A stretch of 64,000 bases of DNA from Phaseolus vulgaris (GCF_000499845.2 NC_023749.2:1149030-1213029), one strand, 5' to 3'. Counted from the stretch's first letter, positions 34,601 to 46,027 are shown. Notes: generated from the sequence alone by a model not told the origin. A program made the numbers and translations.

Positions 34601-36593
34601 CACATATCAGTTTTTGAAAATGTAGAAACTGTTGAAGTAGCTATTTTCCCATTTGCATATTGAATTTGCTGAGGCTTCTTGTCTCCACTGACCCATGTCA
34701 ATCTCATCTGCAACACCAAATCACATCTGAGAATAGATGAACAGAGAACATTTGAAGCAGAAAAAACAGTGTGGTTCTTACAGATGTTCCAGATGAATCT
34801 ATGCTTGAGAGATGTCCATGGAGTGGACTCTTAGGATTAGCAAACTTCAGAGGAGTGGACCTTCCCACAAGGCAGGGTCTTATGAATCCATTAGAGAACA
34901 ACACAAACTCAATGTCACTTCTAATGTTCACAACATGAAACTGTATTGAACCACTGCATGTTGAGACAACACATTTCCCTTTTTCATATTTCTTGCATTC
35001 TTTGTTTTTGCAACTCATGTAATTTGGATCATTCTTCATGAATTGTGACTGCGTTTTCGTTAAATCATTTATTATTATGATCAAATATATGGTATTCACA
35101 TCAATTAGAGAAGAAAGAGCATCTCTTTGCATGATTTCTGGTATGTGGCAACAAAAAACCAATTAACTGGCATTAATGAAACATTGAGTTTGACTTTTTT
35201 TCATAAATATTTAATTTATGATAACGGTTTTCAACTCTTTTTATCTCTCTTTTGTTATGTTTAATCATTAATTAATGATGAAGTTTTATTAATTACAAAT
35301 ATTATTAGTTCAGAAGAATACTTTTATATGTTGACAACCTACACCAATAATATTATTGGTTCAAAATAATGTTGATATGTTCACAATCCTAAATCTTAAA
35401 TAACTTGTAATATAAATTTTCTCAAATATGAACATTTGAATAAATGAACAATTATAAAATGAGAAATGATAATTTGACAATTTTTAAAGTTATATACAAT
35501 TTTTATTGTGATGAGTTTAGAAATATAGATTTTTTTTTATGATACTATAGTAAATAACATATATTTGACATTATTTATAATAATATAATAATATTTTTAA
35601 ATTAAAAAATAAAATATTAATTTATTAAGATGGGAAAGATATGTTTTTTCTATACAGAGTAATGTAAGTATATAAAAAGTATGAGCTGTAAATGTCAATG
35701 TATTATTATCTTTTTAAAATTGGCCTATGTTACATTAGTTATATTTTGTCATATGACAGTTTTAATATTATATTTATTATTATTAATTAATTTAGTTAAA
35801 GAGAGAAAAAAATATTGTATAAAATATCAAACTGATAAATAAAATAAATTAAAAAAATATTTTTTTTAAGAAAAAGATAGTTAAAGCTGGTTGGATATGA
35901 CAAAACTATGGATAAATAAATTAATGGGTTCTGGTAGGAATATGGTAGTAATAAATGTAGAACACTGAAACAGTTCAAAGGGGAAAAAAAAAATGAAGAA
36001 AATTGAAAATACTCTGTACCTTGACAGGGTAATGGCAAAGCAGAGGAAGTTTTGCTGTATCACCAGTTTGCAGATAGAAAAACTCTTTCATTAAACAAGA
36101 ATCAACACTGTGCATTACCAATGTAATGCAAAGAAACAGAGAAATTGTTAGTGTTGGAATTAACATTGAGAACAAATAATAAGTAAGAATCATGGTGAAA
36201 AGTTCATCATCTCTATCTGCATTTGTCACATGATGTGATGTTACTGAAATCTTACTCAGAATCTATTGGTGAGATCATGGCAACCCAATCATATTTTGAA
36301 GGATTGGAAACTCCAGTGACTGTGACTGTGACGAACCCTTCATCTGACAGGGTGGAATTTGAGGTGACATGAACACTGATAAAGGGGTTTGAAGCAGAAC
36401 AATCACTCAGAATTTTTCTGTTTATCGTTCTGAATTCTGATATAGCAGTGAAATTAAGGTGCATGGCTTTGGTGTCATTGATCACTCGCTCCAAAAGTGA
36501 GGAATTGAAGGTTTCAGAGGTTGAAGAACAGAGTCTGAGGGAAAAAACCAGCAACATTGATACATATTTGAGAACCCATTTACAAGATTCCAT
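31676..36593 (-). CDS. Purple acid phosphatase, PAP27/PAP1 clade, copy B
   Basis: Tandem paralogue of the gene at 22488-28564. Exons: 36256-36593, 36020-36107, 34782-35048, 34599-34707, 34357-34471, 34117-34249, 33370-33557, 32627-32813, 32466-32533, 32263-32353, 31990-32178, 31676-31861. Exons 1-11 match copy A in length exactly; total 1959 nt, 652 residues. It begins MESCKWVLKYVSMLLVFSLR (signal peptide); an in-frame ATG at 36644 would add 17 Ser-rich residues. Motifs: ADMG (334-337, motif I with Ala for the first Gly), GDISY, GNHE, GHRPMY and GHVH. The metal ligands are retained. The C-terminal exon reads SLKRISEYGYIRAHAT and then about 40 unfamiliar residues. As in copy A, a donor-like GTTAGT follows the conserved part. 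Intron 6 carries a MITE-like repeat and intron 7 a dispersed repeat. Confidence 0.87.
32820..33210 (+). repeat. Dispersed repeat in PAP-B intron 7, with internal duplication
   Basis: Contains two related blocks (around 32915 and 33012: GATAGCGRGTRGCCTAATAA then CAACAAACTTTYGTTAA), followed by AACCTTATAAAACTAGTTTA, TTTGCAGCTACTTATGTACT and CTCTAGTCGATATAAGATCT. The last part matches the repeats at 19915, 25067 and 31066. Confidence 0.65.
33645..34075 (+). repeat. About 430-bp dispersed element in PAP-B intron 6
   Basis: Begins near CGGACATTCCTCTTAAATGG, followed by TGTCCGTGTC, and ends near ATCGTATCAGTGTCTCTATT. It is related to sequence at 43267-43425, 47998-48390 (inverted) and 49715-49800. 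It is absent from the equivalent intron of copy A, so the insertion followed the gene duplication. No coding capacity. Confidence 0.7.
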
Positions 36594-37088
36594 GGAAGAT
36601 GAAGAATAAGAAGAAGACATGGATTTTGATTGATTACTATTCAACCAAATTTGATCTCTTAATATAATTCTTAAGCCTTAACCACTACTAAAAAAATATT
36701 AAATGGAAATTAAGTTTAAAGACAAAAAGTAATAATTGTTGTATTATTAAAATAAATATTATTTATCGGTTAAAAACTTATTAATTTTTTTATTAAAGAT
36801 AAATAGTTTTTTAATTAATATGTAATTAATTATCAAGACGTGTAACTAATTATATCTTAATTTAAAAATTATTTAATAATAATATAAATTAATATAAAAA
36901 TTAATAACTGTTTTAGTATTTAAAATAATATATAATTTAATTAATATATTAATTAATTGTTTTTTATTTTTTAAATTTTTTTTAATAATTTTTTTAGTTA
37001 TCAATATGAGAAATTGCTATTTAAGTTGGAAATATTGTTTGTATGATGAAAATCTTAGAATTTGTTTGTTTTTTCAATTTCTCAATAT
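36594..37088. other. Upstream region of PAP copy B
   Basis: Presumed promoter side, very AT-rich (many TTAATTAA words). A CACTACTAAAAAAAT stretch near 36681 resembles a CACTA-type terminus, but no partner end was found. No gene seen. Confidence 0.45.
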
Positions 37089-38594
37089 ATAGTATTATTT
37101 ATACTTTTATTTTTTCATTTATTATTCTTTTATTTTTATTTTTTTATATAACACTTTTTGTTTTTATTTTTCTATGTAGCACCATTTTAAAAGTTAAAAA
37201 AATAAGATAATTTTAATTTAAAATGCATTAAAAATATAAATATTTTTAATGTTTAAAATAGTTATTAATGAATAAAGAAATAAGTTTTTACAAAATAAAA
37301 ATAAAAAGTAATAAATTAAAAATGTCTAGTTTATTTTTTTTTAAATGAAGAAAATAAAAATTTAAATCCTACAACAACATAAAAATTGAATCTATAAACA
37401 TAAATTTGTATTTATTTTTATTATTATTGATGATGTAATCATGTTAATTTCAAGTAAAAAATACATGACATAATTATAAAAAAATCAAAGTCAATTAATA
37501 TTAATTAGTAGTAGACACACAAATAATATTGAAGAGTATTGGCCTGCATACACAGGTCAAATACTATGCTCATGAAAAGAACCTCAAAGAGAAGGCCTAA
37601 GTCAAGTCGAATAAGGATTGATATGGACATAAGAGAACCACATGATCGAACAAAAAAAGTCAAACACCAGGACACACAAAAAGAACGTGTCCCAACGTTA
37701 CTTAATCGTCCACTTCTCGTCATTAATTATATTTTATTTGACACAAATTATTTAATGTACCATTGAAGAAAATATTAAATTAATGATTATCTCTCATTTT
37801 TTTTATGTTCAATATATACTTATTTAGTATCACCTTATATCTCTTATCTTTATCTTGTTTTAATTTTGATTTTATTTTTATATCTTTTATCTTTATCTTA
37901 TTTTGTTTTGTCTTTATTTTATATATTTTATGTTTTTAGTTATTTTTTTTTTTGTCATTCTTTATTTATTTCTATTTTTTTGTTTTTATTTTTATTGTTG
38001 CTGTTTTTATTTTATATATTTATTTGTTTTTGTATTTTTCTTCTTCTCATTTTTAAGCATTAAGTGTAGCATTTACATTAGTTTTTTTTTAGGATTTTGC
38101 ATTTAGGGTAGACATTCAATATTATTTGTGTCCACTACTAATTAATACTAATTGACTTTGTTTTTTTATAATTATGTCCTGTATTTTTTAGGTTCATTTT
38201 TACTTGAAATTAACATGATTACATCATCAATAATAATAAAAATAAATACTAGTTTTTCTTTATAGATTCAACTTGTATGTTGTTGTAGTGTTTTATTTTT
38301 TATTTTCTTCATTTAAAAAAAATAAACTAAACATTTTTCATTTATTACTTTTTTATTTTTATTTTGTAAAAACTTATTTCTTTATTCATTAATTATATTT
38401 CTAACTATTTTAAACATTAAAAATATTTATTTTTTAATGCATTTAAAATTAAAATTATAAAAAAAAATTATTATTATTTTTTTTTTTACTTTTGAAATGG
38501 TGCTAGATAGGGAAATAAAAATAAAAGAATGCTAGATAGAAAAATAAAAACAAAAGGATAATAGATAGAGAAATAAAAATGTAAATAATATTAT
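37089..38594. mobile_element. Element with about 450-480-bp terminal inverted repeats (foldback-like)
   Basis: The arm at about 37089-37533 is the reverse complement of that at about 38115-38594. Shared, in opposite orientation, are TTGATGATGTAATCATGTTA (left), TAACATGATTACATCATCAA (right), AAAATAGTTATTAATGAATA with its partner, and a TTATTAATTAGTAGTAGACAC-like inner end. The central ~580 bases hold a short unique part (37534-37790) and a strongly T-rich tract (37790-38100). No transposase seen. It could be a foldback element, a long-TIR MULE derivative, or an inverted duplication. Confidence 0.7.
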
Positions 38595-40787
38595 GGTGTG
38601 TTAGAATTCACTACTACTAAATAGAAACCAAAATCAATTTTCTTGTTTTCATACCTACTCTTTTATGTAAGCTTTAATTTCTTTGTACAAATTAAAGTTG
38701 CGAAAAGTAAATAAAAATGTAATGATATTTTAATTGTTTGGAAAATGCAAATTATGTAATTATTTTTATAAACAAATGATTTAGCCTTCATTTTTAGAAT
38801 AAAATAATATTTTCAGTTATATAAGAGAGAAACTTATGGGAATCCAACCTTAAACCTTTGTCAACGATTGTACACAAATTTTGTCTATTTTTCATATCAT
38901 AAGTCATATAGTCATCATTTTAATGTTGAAAGTCAAAAGGTTTAGAAAAATTAAAGCCAAAGTCAAGTAAAATTTCAACAATTAAAACTATTTCAATTCG
39001 CACATTCATTTATAATAATTATGATTTTTTTTTTCTAAAATATCATATTCAAAGAATTGAATACAAATATTTTTGTTCTCACTATTTTTTTATTTTAATA
39101 ATTATTAAATTCAAAATAAAGTAATATATTCATAACTAAAAGTGTTAGGACTTGAGCACTTATTTTTTTATTTATATTTTTTAAATATAAATATCATAAA
39201 AAAATAAAAAATATGTTGTTTTCAATATTTATAATTTAAATTTTGGTAATAGTTAAAATCAAAATAAATACTATTTGTTTATAATTAAATGTGTTTGAGA
39301 TTCGTACATTTATTTGCGTGTACTTATCAGTTCATTTTTAAAGTAGAAATAACAAATTCAAAATGTAAAATAAAAAATACTGCTTTTAACTATTTTCACT
39401 ATTTATTTTGAATATAATAAAGTCAACACAAAAATAGCAATTTACAGTTAAAAGTAAAAAAATCTCTATAATTGAGAAGCTCTTCAAAATATTTTCTCCT
39501 TTTGTTTCTCTTTTGTTTAATAAAATTAAATTAAAAATTTACGACTTTAATAACATTATAACACATGAGGTAAAAAATTAATTATACTATCATATCAATA
39601 AAAAATTAAGAGACAAAAATCTATTTAAGTAAAATATAAATACGAGCTATTAAAATTAGAGAAATCAAAATTGCATGTAAACTAAAATATGAAAATCAAA
39701 TATTATGTTTTTCTGTATTTGTACTCTATCACTAAATTGATTTTCCTTCTTAGTTTAAATTTTAGACCTCTTAGATACTTGTAATAATGAAACTATTGAA
39801 TACTTATAATAATGAGACTATTGAAATAGGTCGGTGACAGTTTTTTTAGGTGACAACAAATTTTTGTAATAGAATAATATGTTACGTTGACTAATCATTA
39901 TAGATGCTATAATATTATAATACAGATAACACCGAAGATTCGTTTGACGTAAAAGAAAACACGACGATATTCATTATAATAGTTTTCTTACCACAAATAT
40001 AAATTGTAGTGAATAAAAAATTAGGTATAAAGTGTCAACTAAGGATTATTTATTATTGGATTGGATACATTTTGATCCAAAGATAAATTTGCATAGTCTC
40101 TCTTCAAATGTTGATATTTTCTGTTTGGAAGTGCTTCAAAGAGGAAATTCTTTTGGTTTTTCATGTTTTCGTTTTCTACGTATAATAAATTTATGTTTTT
40201 GAGGCAAGTTTTGGCGTCTCAAAAGAAAAACAACAATCTCCTAAACCTTGGAATCTCCCACACTTTAAGCATTGCTTTGCTCCAACACATAGGTTTTGCA
40301 GTTTAGGTAAAAAGAAAAACTTATCTTAAAGAAAAGTTACACTAATTGAGTTTCATTTTTTTAATGGTTATGGCTATAAAGAAAAGGTGGAATGTTGCAG
40401 ATGAAGCTTCCTCGAATATTTGTAGGAAAATTGTATGATATTATTATATACATATACACTAAAGAAATCAATTTCAGAAACTAAAAAATAATTAATTATT
40501 ATAGTTACTAAATTAGAAACTATTTTAAAAATTAAAAAAATTATTAGTTTCTAAATTAGTTTTTATTATTAATAAATAATTTTTAAATTGATATCTACCA
40601 AATTACTAAATATTTAGATTTTAAATTTAGATTTTAAATTTGAAGACAATGTAAAATTTGACTAAGTTTAACAAATGATAGTGGAAGCTCTTACACCACC
40701 ATGAAAAAATTGAGAATTGATTATGAAACCTATGCTTCTTAAACAAGATGCAAAGTATATCCCTTCTCACATAGGATAATGTTATTT
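38595..40787. other. AT-rich intergenic DNA
   Basis: No gene recognised. The only structure seen is a CACTA-like terminus at 40457 (CACTAAAGAAATCAATTTCA), followed to about 40640 by GAAACTA/TAGTTTCTAAATTAG palindromic words. That looks like a truncated relative of the element at 41172. Confidence 0.5.
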
Positions 40788-41171
40788 AGTGAAACTGTAC
40801 TTATTATTAATTGTACATTAATTAAGTTTTAAATAATTTTTAATTACATTTTGATAAATTTTTTGTGTTTATTAAATATTTATAATCTTTTTTTTTTATT
40901 TTCAACTTGTTGTTTAATTTTATTATTAACAAGATAATGTTATTATTATTTTTTGTCTTTAACTCCTCGATCAACTAATTTTTCCTTTCTTTAATTTCTC
41001 GTACAACTTCCTCTTAAAAAGAGAAACCTAGTTAAATCAACTATTTTTTAAGAGAGGAAAATAACAAATTGACCTACAAATTAAAAATAGAAAACAAAAG
41101 TAACATTAGACCAGCTATTTCACTAAGAAAAAAATCATACTCATAGAAAAATAAAAAATAATTTAAACACT
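40788..41171. repeat. Segmental duplication, copy 1
   Basis: From AGTGAAACTGTACTTATTAT to TAATTTAAACACT. It matches 41594-41931 in the same orientation with moderate divergence: shared words include AATTATTAA(C/T)(A/G)AGATAA and AATAACAAATTGAC, and both end AATTTAAACACTCA. The two copies flank the MITE at 41172-41547. Confidence 0.75.
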
Positions 41172-41547
41172 CATTAAAAAAAAATCATAAAATAGAAACC
41201 AATTTTAGATACCAAACTAATTAGTTGCAATAATAACTAAATTAGAGACATTTTAGAAACTAAAAAAAATTGGTTTCTAAACAGGTTTTTATGATTGTTA
41301 AATAGTTTCTAAATTGGTATCCTACCAGTGTTTTAACTATCAATTATTTAGTTTCAAAAATTTGGTAGCAAAAACCTTGATTGTTAATTAAATACCAATT
41401 TAGAAACCATTTAACAATAATAGTAGAAACTAATTTAGAAACCAAAAATGTATTTAGTTCCTAAAATTGTCTCTCATTTAGTCATTATAACAACTAATTA
41501 TTTTTTTTTTCTCAAATTAGTTTCTATTCTATAATTTTCTTGCAGTC
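41172..41547. mobile_element. 376-bp CACTA-like MITE with 3-bp target duplication
   Basis: The termini are inverted: left CATTAAAAAAAAATCATAAA, right read on the minus strand GACTGCAAGAAAATTATAGA, resembling the plant CACTACAAGAAAAT terminus. ACT flanks both sides (41169-41171 and 41548-41550). The interior consists of GAAACCAATTT/AAATTGGTTTC palindromic words. The paralogous segment at 41594-41931 runs on without the element (AAACACTCAATCC), showing the empty site. No coding capacity. Confidence 0.72.
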
Positions 41548-41593
41548 ACTCTATCTAATTATATTTTATGATCAATACTTAAATAATTACAAT

Positions 41594-41931
41594 AGTGAAA
41601 GTGTACTTATTATCTATCATTAATTATACACTAATTAAGTTTTAACTACTTTTTTAATTGAATGTTTATAATATTTTTTTATTTTCATCTAAGTACTTAT
41701 CGTTTGATTTTATTATTAATGAGATAACATTATTATTATTATTTTTGTTTTCTCGTCTTTAACAAATCAATCAACTAGCTCTTTCTCTCTTTAATTTCTC
41801 ACACGATCAACTTGTTCTTTGAAAAAAATTGGAGAGAAAAAAAAATAACAAATTGACGTAGAAATTAAAAATGAGAAGACAAAAGTAACGTTAGACCACG
41901 TTATATAAAAATAAAAAATAATTTAAACACT
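41594..41931. repeat. Segmental duplication, copy 2 (empty site)
   Basis: Direct repeat of 40788-41171, lying about 800 bases downstream. Its right end continues into sequence resembling the right flank of the MITE in copy 1 (CCAATCATATTTTATAA against CTAATTATATTTTATGA). Confidence 0.72.
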
Positions 41932-43142
41932 CAATCCAATCATATTTTATAACAGATCAGCTCAAAATACTCAAATTTATAACATAATTAAATCTTAATT
42001 ATACTCTTTTCCAACTAATGTAAATCAACTTATTATAATTAAAATAAAAGTTACAATTTTATATTAAACTATTAACATTTTCAAATTAAACGTTAAGTAT
42101 CAATTCTACTTAAATAATTTTTTTATGATGTAATAATTATAATTTTCTCGATTTATGTAATTAAAATTATTATTTAACTAGGAGTAAATCATTTTATGAC
42201 GTTAACTATAAAGAAAAACAATCTTTAAAGTTGTATATAATTTTTTGATGTGATAGATTTAAAAATAAATATATAAAATAAAAAATAAATTTATAATAAT
42301 AATATATAAAAAATATTAAAATAATAATATTAAGAGTTGTAATATAAAAAAATATATAATATTAATATATCATTATTCAATTAAAAAAAATAATACATTG
42401 ACAACTATTTTTTTATACAATCACGTTATCAAATACTATTATTTTAATATTTTTTATATTATTTATTTTTAAATTTATTTTTTATTATATATATTTATTT
42501 TTAAATTCATTACATAAAAAATTGTACAGAACACTGTAAATTATTAACATATCATTTTTCTAAAAAAAAATCATTCCCATTTGTTTGGCGGAGGCGCGTT
42601 CTTTCTCCGCAGACGCAGGAGTGAGACAAAATCTTGGTTTGCAAACAAATCTTTGTGACCCATTTTGTCGGAACACACACTTCTACATTAATCCAATAAA
42701 CATTTTTGGAGGCATTTAAGAATAATGTTTAACCATTGATGTCCCCTCATCACGATGCACTATGTTCTAAGCACCAAGGAAGAGAGACATGGAATCAAGA
42801 AACTTCGTTTGGCCGGCAATGATATAATAATAATAATTCAAATTTTGTGGAAACAGTAAAATAATAATTTCTGGTTAGAAATCTCAGAATCTATGGTGGC
42901 AGATCAAGGTGTGTACAAATTAAAAAGACAAAATCATTTTTTCTTTCATTGTCTCCACCTGAATGCACAAAACAAAAGCTCAACTATAAAGCTCAACTTT
43001 AGAACCCTTATTCAGACCTCTTCGGATCATTAGTCTAAACCAAAACTCTAAGAATTTCTCATCTACGTTTTCAAATGGATTCAAAAAAGCAGTGAAGAAA
43101 ATTTGAGGGTGGGTTCATTTGCATATGCATGCAGTCCAAACT
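41932..43142. other. AT-rich spacer and SCL3-like gene promoter
   Basis: 41932-42560 is AT-rich without genes. From about 42560 composition becomes more balanced. A TATA-like AACTATAAAGCT near 42982 would put transcription start close to 43015, consistent with a first exon near 43143. An alternative first exon at 42893-42908 (ATGGTGGCAGATCAAG before GTGTGT) has the same splice phase. Confidence 0.45.
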
Positions 43143-44728
43143 ATGGACCCAGGTAGTTTTTCTGATCAACAAAATAAGAAAATTTTCCCCTCTTTGTTTT
43201 CTTTAGCTACCAATTAAGGATGTTTTACTCAATTCTTAATGTATAATAATCTATGAGGATCATATACTCTTCTTCTTAAATGGTGTGTTCGTATCGGACA
43301 CATGTATCGAACATCGACACTCGTACGATATTTATAAGAGACTCTTATGATATTTATAAGACATGTATCGGTGAAATTTTCAATTAAAAAAATATTTATT
43401 AAATTTTTGACAATTCTAACCTGATTCGTTCTGGTTGAATAATAGGTTCACAGGACCACTTGCAGGGACCCAAAGGGATGAACTGGGATGAAGAGGGCAT
43501 ACGCATAATCAATCTTCTTAAAGAGTGTGCAACTTTTACTGAATCAGAAAACTTCATTGGTGCAGATATTGCACTGTACCATCTCTCTCGCCTTGTTTCC
43601 CCAGATGGTGATTCAATGCAACGTGTTGCTACTTATTTCACCGAGGCACTAGCATGTTGCCAAATGACAAAAAATCTGCGTGGTGTTCCAAAAGTTCTCC
43701 GTTTGGTGAGAACATTATCAACTCCTGAACAACAACTCGTGAAGAAACTGTTCTTTGATTTCTACCCCTTCTTAAAGATCGCACACACAGTCACAAATCA
43801 GACGATTATAGAAGCCATGCAGGGGGAAACAGCGATTAATGTGCTTGATCTGAGTCCATCAAACGCTGATCAGTGGACTGGTCTGATGCAGAGTTTGAGA
43901 GAGCGTCTAACAAACACACCGTATCTGAAGATTACAGTCACAGCCATTCATGAGAAGAAGGAAGTGTTGGAGCAAATGGGGTTGCATCTGAAAGTTGAAG
44001 CTGAAAGATTGCACTTCCATTTCGAATTCAATGCTGTTGTGAGCAGTTTGGAGAGCCTAGACCCTGAGACATTGCCCATCAAGAAAGGTGAGCCTCTTGC
44101 AATCAGCTGTGTTCTTCAGCTTCACTCTCTTCTGGCTGCCAATGATGATGAGACGGTCAAAATGAAGGGTCAAAGGGTTTTTGCTGAGATGCTTGTGAAA
44201 CAGAAGAACAAGAAGGTGAAACCAAGTCCTGACTCAGCACTCTCACCTTTTTCTCCATGTCCATCACATAAGATGGAGTGTTTTCTGAATGGTCTGTGGA
44301 GGCTGCAACCCAGAGTGATGGTGGTGACAGAGCAGGAGTCAAATGTTAATGGAAGTAGCTTGAGAGAGAGGGTGTCCAAAGCTTTGAACTTTTACAGCAC
44401 ACTGTTTGATTGCTTGGAAGCGTCTACTTCAAGAACATGGGTAGGGAGAAGCCTGTTGGAGAAGATGCTTCTTGGTGAAGAGATCAAGAACATTGTTGCA
44501 TGTGAAGGGGTTGAGAGAAAGGAGAGGCATGAGAAGCTTGAAACATGGATTCCAAGACTTGAATTGGCTGGATTTGGAAGAGTTCCTATCAGCTCCAATG
44601 GGATTTGGCTGGCAACAAAGTTGTTGCAGAGCTATGTACCAAGTTACCACATTCATCACAAGAACAAGTTCTTGTTCATTTGTTGGGAGAAAATTCCTCT
44701 CTTTTCAATTTCAGCCTGGAAGTTTTAG
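43143..44728 (+). CDS. GRAS transcription regulator, SCARECROW-LIKE 3 type
   Basis: Nuclear GRAS protein. SCL3 in Arabidopsis promotes gibberellin responses by opposing DELLA. The main exon is 43446-44728. Recognisable parts: leucine-rich region 1 (IINLLKECATF), FYPFLKIAHTVTNQTIIEAM, the VHIID position as INVLDLSPSNADQW, KKEVLEQMGLHL, the SCL3-typical VMVVTEQESNVNGSSL and GEEIKNIVACEGVERKERHE, and a SAW motif ending ICWEKIPLFSISAWKF. The main exon has no suitable ATG at its beginning: an acceptor (ATAG at 43445) precedes it, and the first in-frame ATG is at 43478. The best fit is a tiny first exon, 43143-43152 (ATGGACCCAG), spliced to 43446. In-frame ATG 43125 or an exon at 42893-42908 are alternatives. 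The intron contains a MITE fragment. Confidence 0.85.
43267..43425 (+). repeat. Partial copy of the CTCTTAAATGGTGTGTCC dispersed element
   Basis: TTCTTAAATGGTGTGTTCGT and GACACATGTATCGAACATCG match the left part of the element at 33645. The rest of the element is missing. It lies in the inferred first intron of the SCL3-like gene. Confidence 0.6.
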
Positions 44729-44732
44729 GACT

Positions 44733-44985
44733 AATTCTCCCTCCTGAATATCTATTTTATTCTTCTGCATATCCATATCCGTAACATAAATAACACAGTT
44801 TTGGATATGTAAATTTAGAACTAAGATGTTCCTTCTGAATATGACCATTTGTAGTACAAGAATGTTTGATTCGGAAGTTTTTTTCTCATTTTAGATGAAA
44901 AATCCAAAAAAGATGACATGTAATTTGAGGTTTTAAAAAAATATGGTGCATATCACAATTCATCTGCTCTGTTAGGAGAATTAGC
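44733..44985 (+). repeat. Miniature element immediately downstream of the SCL3-like stop codon
   Basis: Matches 46898-47195 in the same orientation: ATATCTATTTTAT, TGCATATCCATATCCGTAAC, GGATATGTAAAT, AAAAGATGACA and a right end TATGGTGCATATCACAATTC. Its left end has a deletion. Only a few bases separate it from the stop codon, so the gene's 3' UTR and polyadenylation signals probably lie in element sequence. Confidence 0.65.
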
Positions 44986-45471
44986 CAAATTTTAGAAGAT
45001 ATATTCTGAGTACCTTATTACCAAGTAGCCTTAATTTAATTTAATCAGGAAGTGTTTTTCCAATTCATTCTATTAAACACATTATTTAACACAATCTCTA
45101 TTATTATTATTATTACTAGTTAATGATAATAACAATGAAGAATGTGTTAAATATTTATTATTATTATTATTGATGATGATAATAATGAAGAATGTGTTAA
45201 ATAGTGTGTTAAAAGGATTGTATATTTAATTTTATTTGTTGAAATATTTGAATGATACATTTGTGTAGAAATATATTTTTTTATTGGGTAAATATTGTGG
45301 AAGTGTGATTTAATATCTCAAGCTTACTCTTTATTTAACTACATTGGCATCAAATTATCCCTTAATATAAAATGTGTTCAAGAAGGTAAATCAGATGTTC
45401 TTGGCAGTTTTCATCAATGCAAAACCTCTGGGAAAATGAGATTAACCAAAAAAATCACACAAGGATAGGGA
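44986..45471. other. Spacer with ATT-rich duplication
   Basis: AT-rich. A short duplicated block with (ATT)n and GATAATAAYAATGAAGAATG lies at about 45100-45205. No gene seen. Confidence 0.5.
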
Positions 45472-46027
45472 TATTGGGCTTTTACTTCTTGCACCTTCTT
45501 TCTGAACCTACACTCCCATAATTGAGTGAAATGACTGAATTGTTCCATCCACTTCTTCCTCACCTTAAGCCACCATTACTGTCATTGATGCACCATCATC
45601 GCTGTGAAGAAGAAGAAGAAGAGAAGGAGAATGCTACAATTAGAAGAAGAGGAAAAATCTCATTCTGAAAAACTCTTACCAGAAAACATGAAATGTATTT
45701 TGGAAAGTGTTTGTTCTAGAAAACTTATTTTGGAAAATATATTCTGAAAATACTATATACATTCTGAAAATTTTGTTATAAAAAGCTTGTTTCAGAAGTA
45801 TTTCATGGGTTCTAGAAATTTTATTCTATAAATTTTATTCCAAAAATCTTACCTTATTTCAAAAGACGTATTTTGAAATGTATTTCATAAATTCTAAAAA
45901 ATGTGTTTTGAACAAATTTCCAGAACAAGTAATTTAAAAGTCACTTTAAATAAGAATAAAATAATTGTTTTATAAATTGTGACCTGCTGGTTCAAAAACA
46001 AGGGGTTGCAGGAAGTAAAAGCCAATA
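45472..46027. mobile_element. 556-bp MITE with about 23-bp terminal inverted repeats
   Basis: The left end TATTGGGCTTTTACTTCTTG (continuing CACC) is the near-exact reverse complement of the right end GGTTGCAGGAAGTAAAAGCC (continuing AATA) at 46004-46027, with one extra G and one T/C change. The interior has a GAAGAAGAAGAAGAGAAGGAG tract and many TTCTGAAA/TTTTGGAAA words. No ORF. No convincing target duplication seen. Confidence 0.65.

Noticed and set aside
37866..38106. Two overlapping ORFs rich in Phe/Leu/Tyr
   Set aside because: They are translations of a T-rich low-complexity tract inside the inverted-repeat element.
40788..41931. Terminal-repeat retrotransposon in miniature (direct repeats as LTRs)
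   Set aside because: No convincing TG..CA ends, primer-binding site or polypurine tract, and the spacer is mostly a separate MITE.
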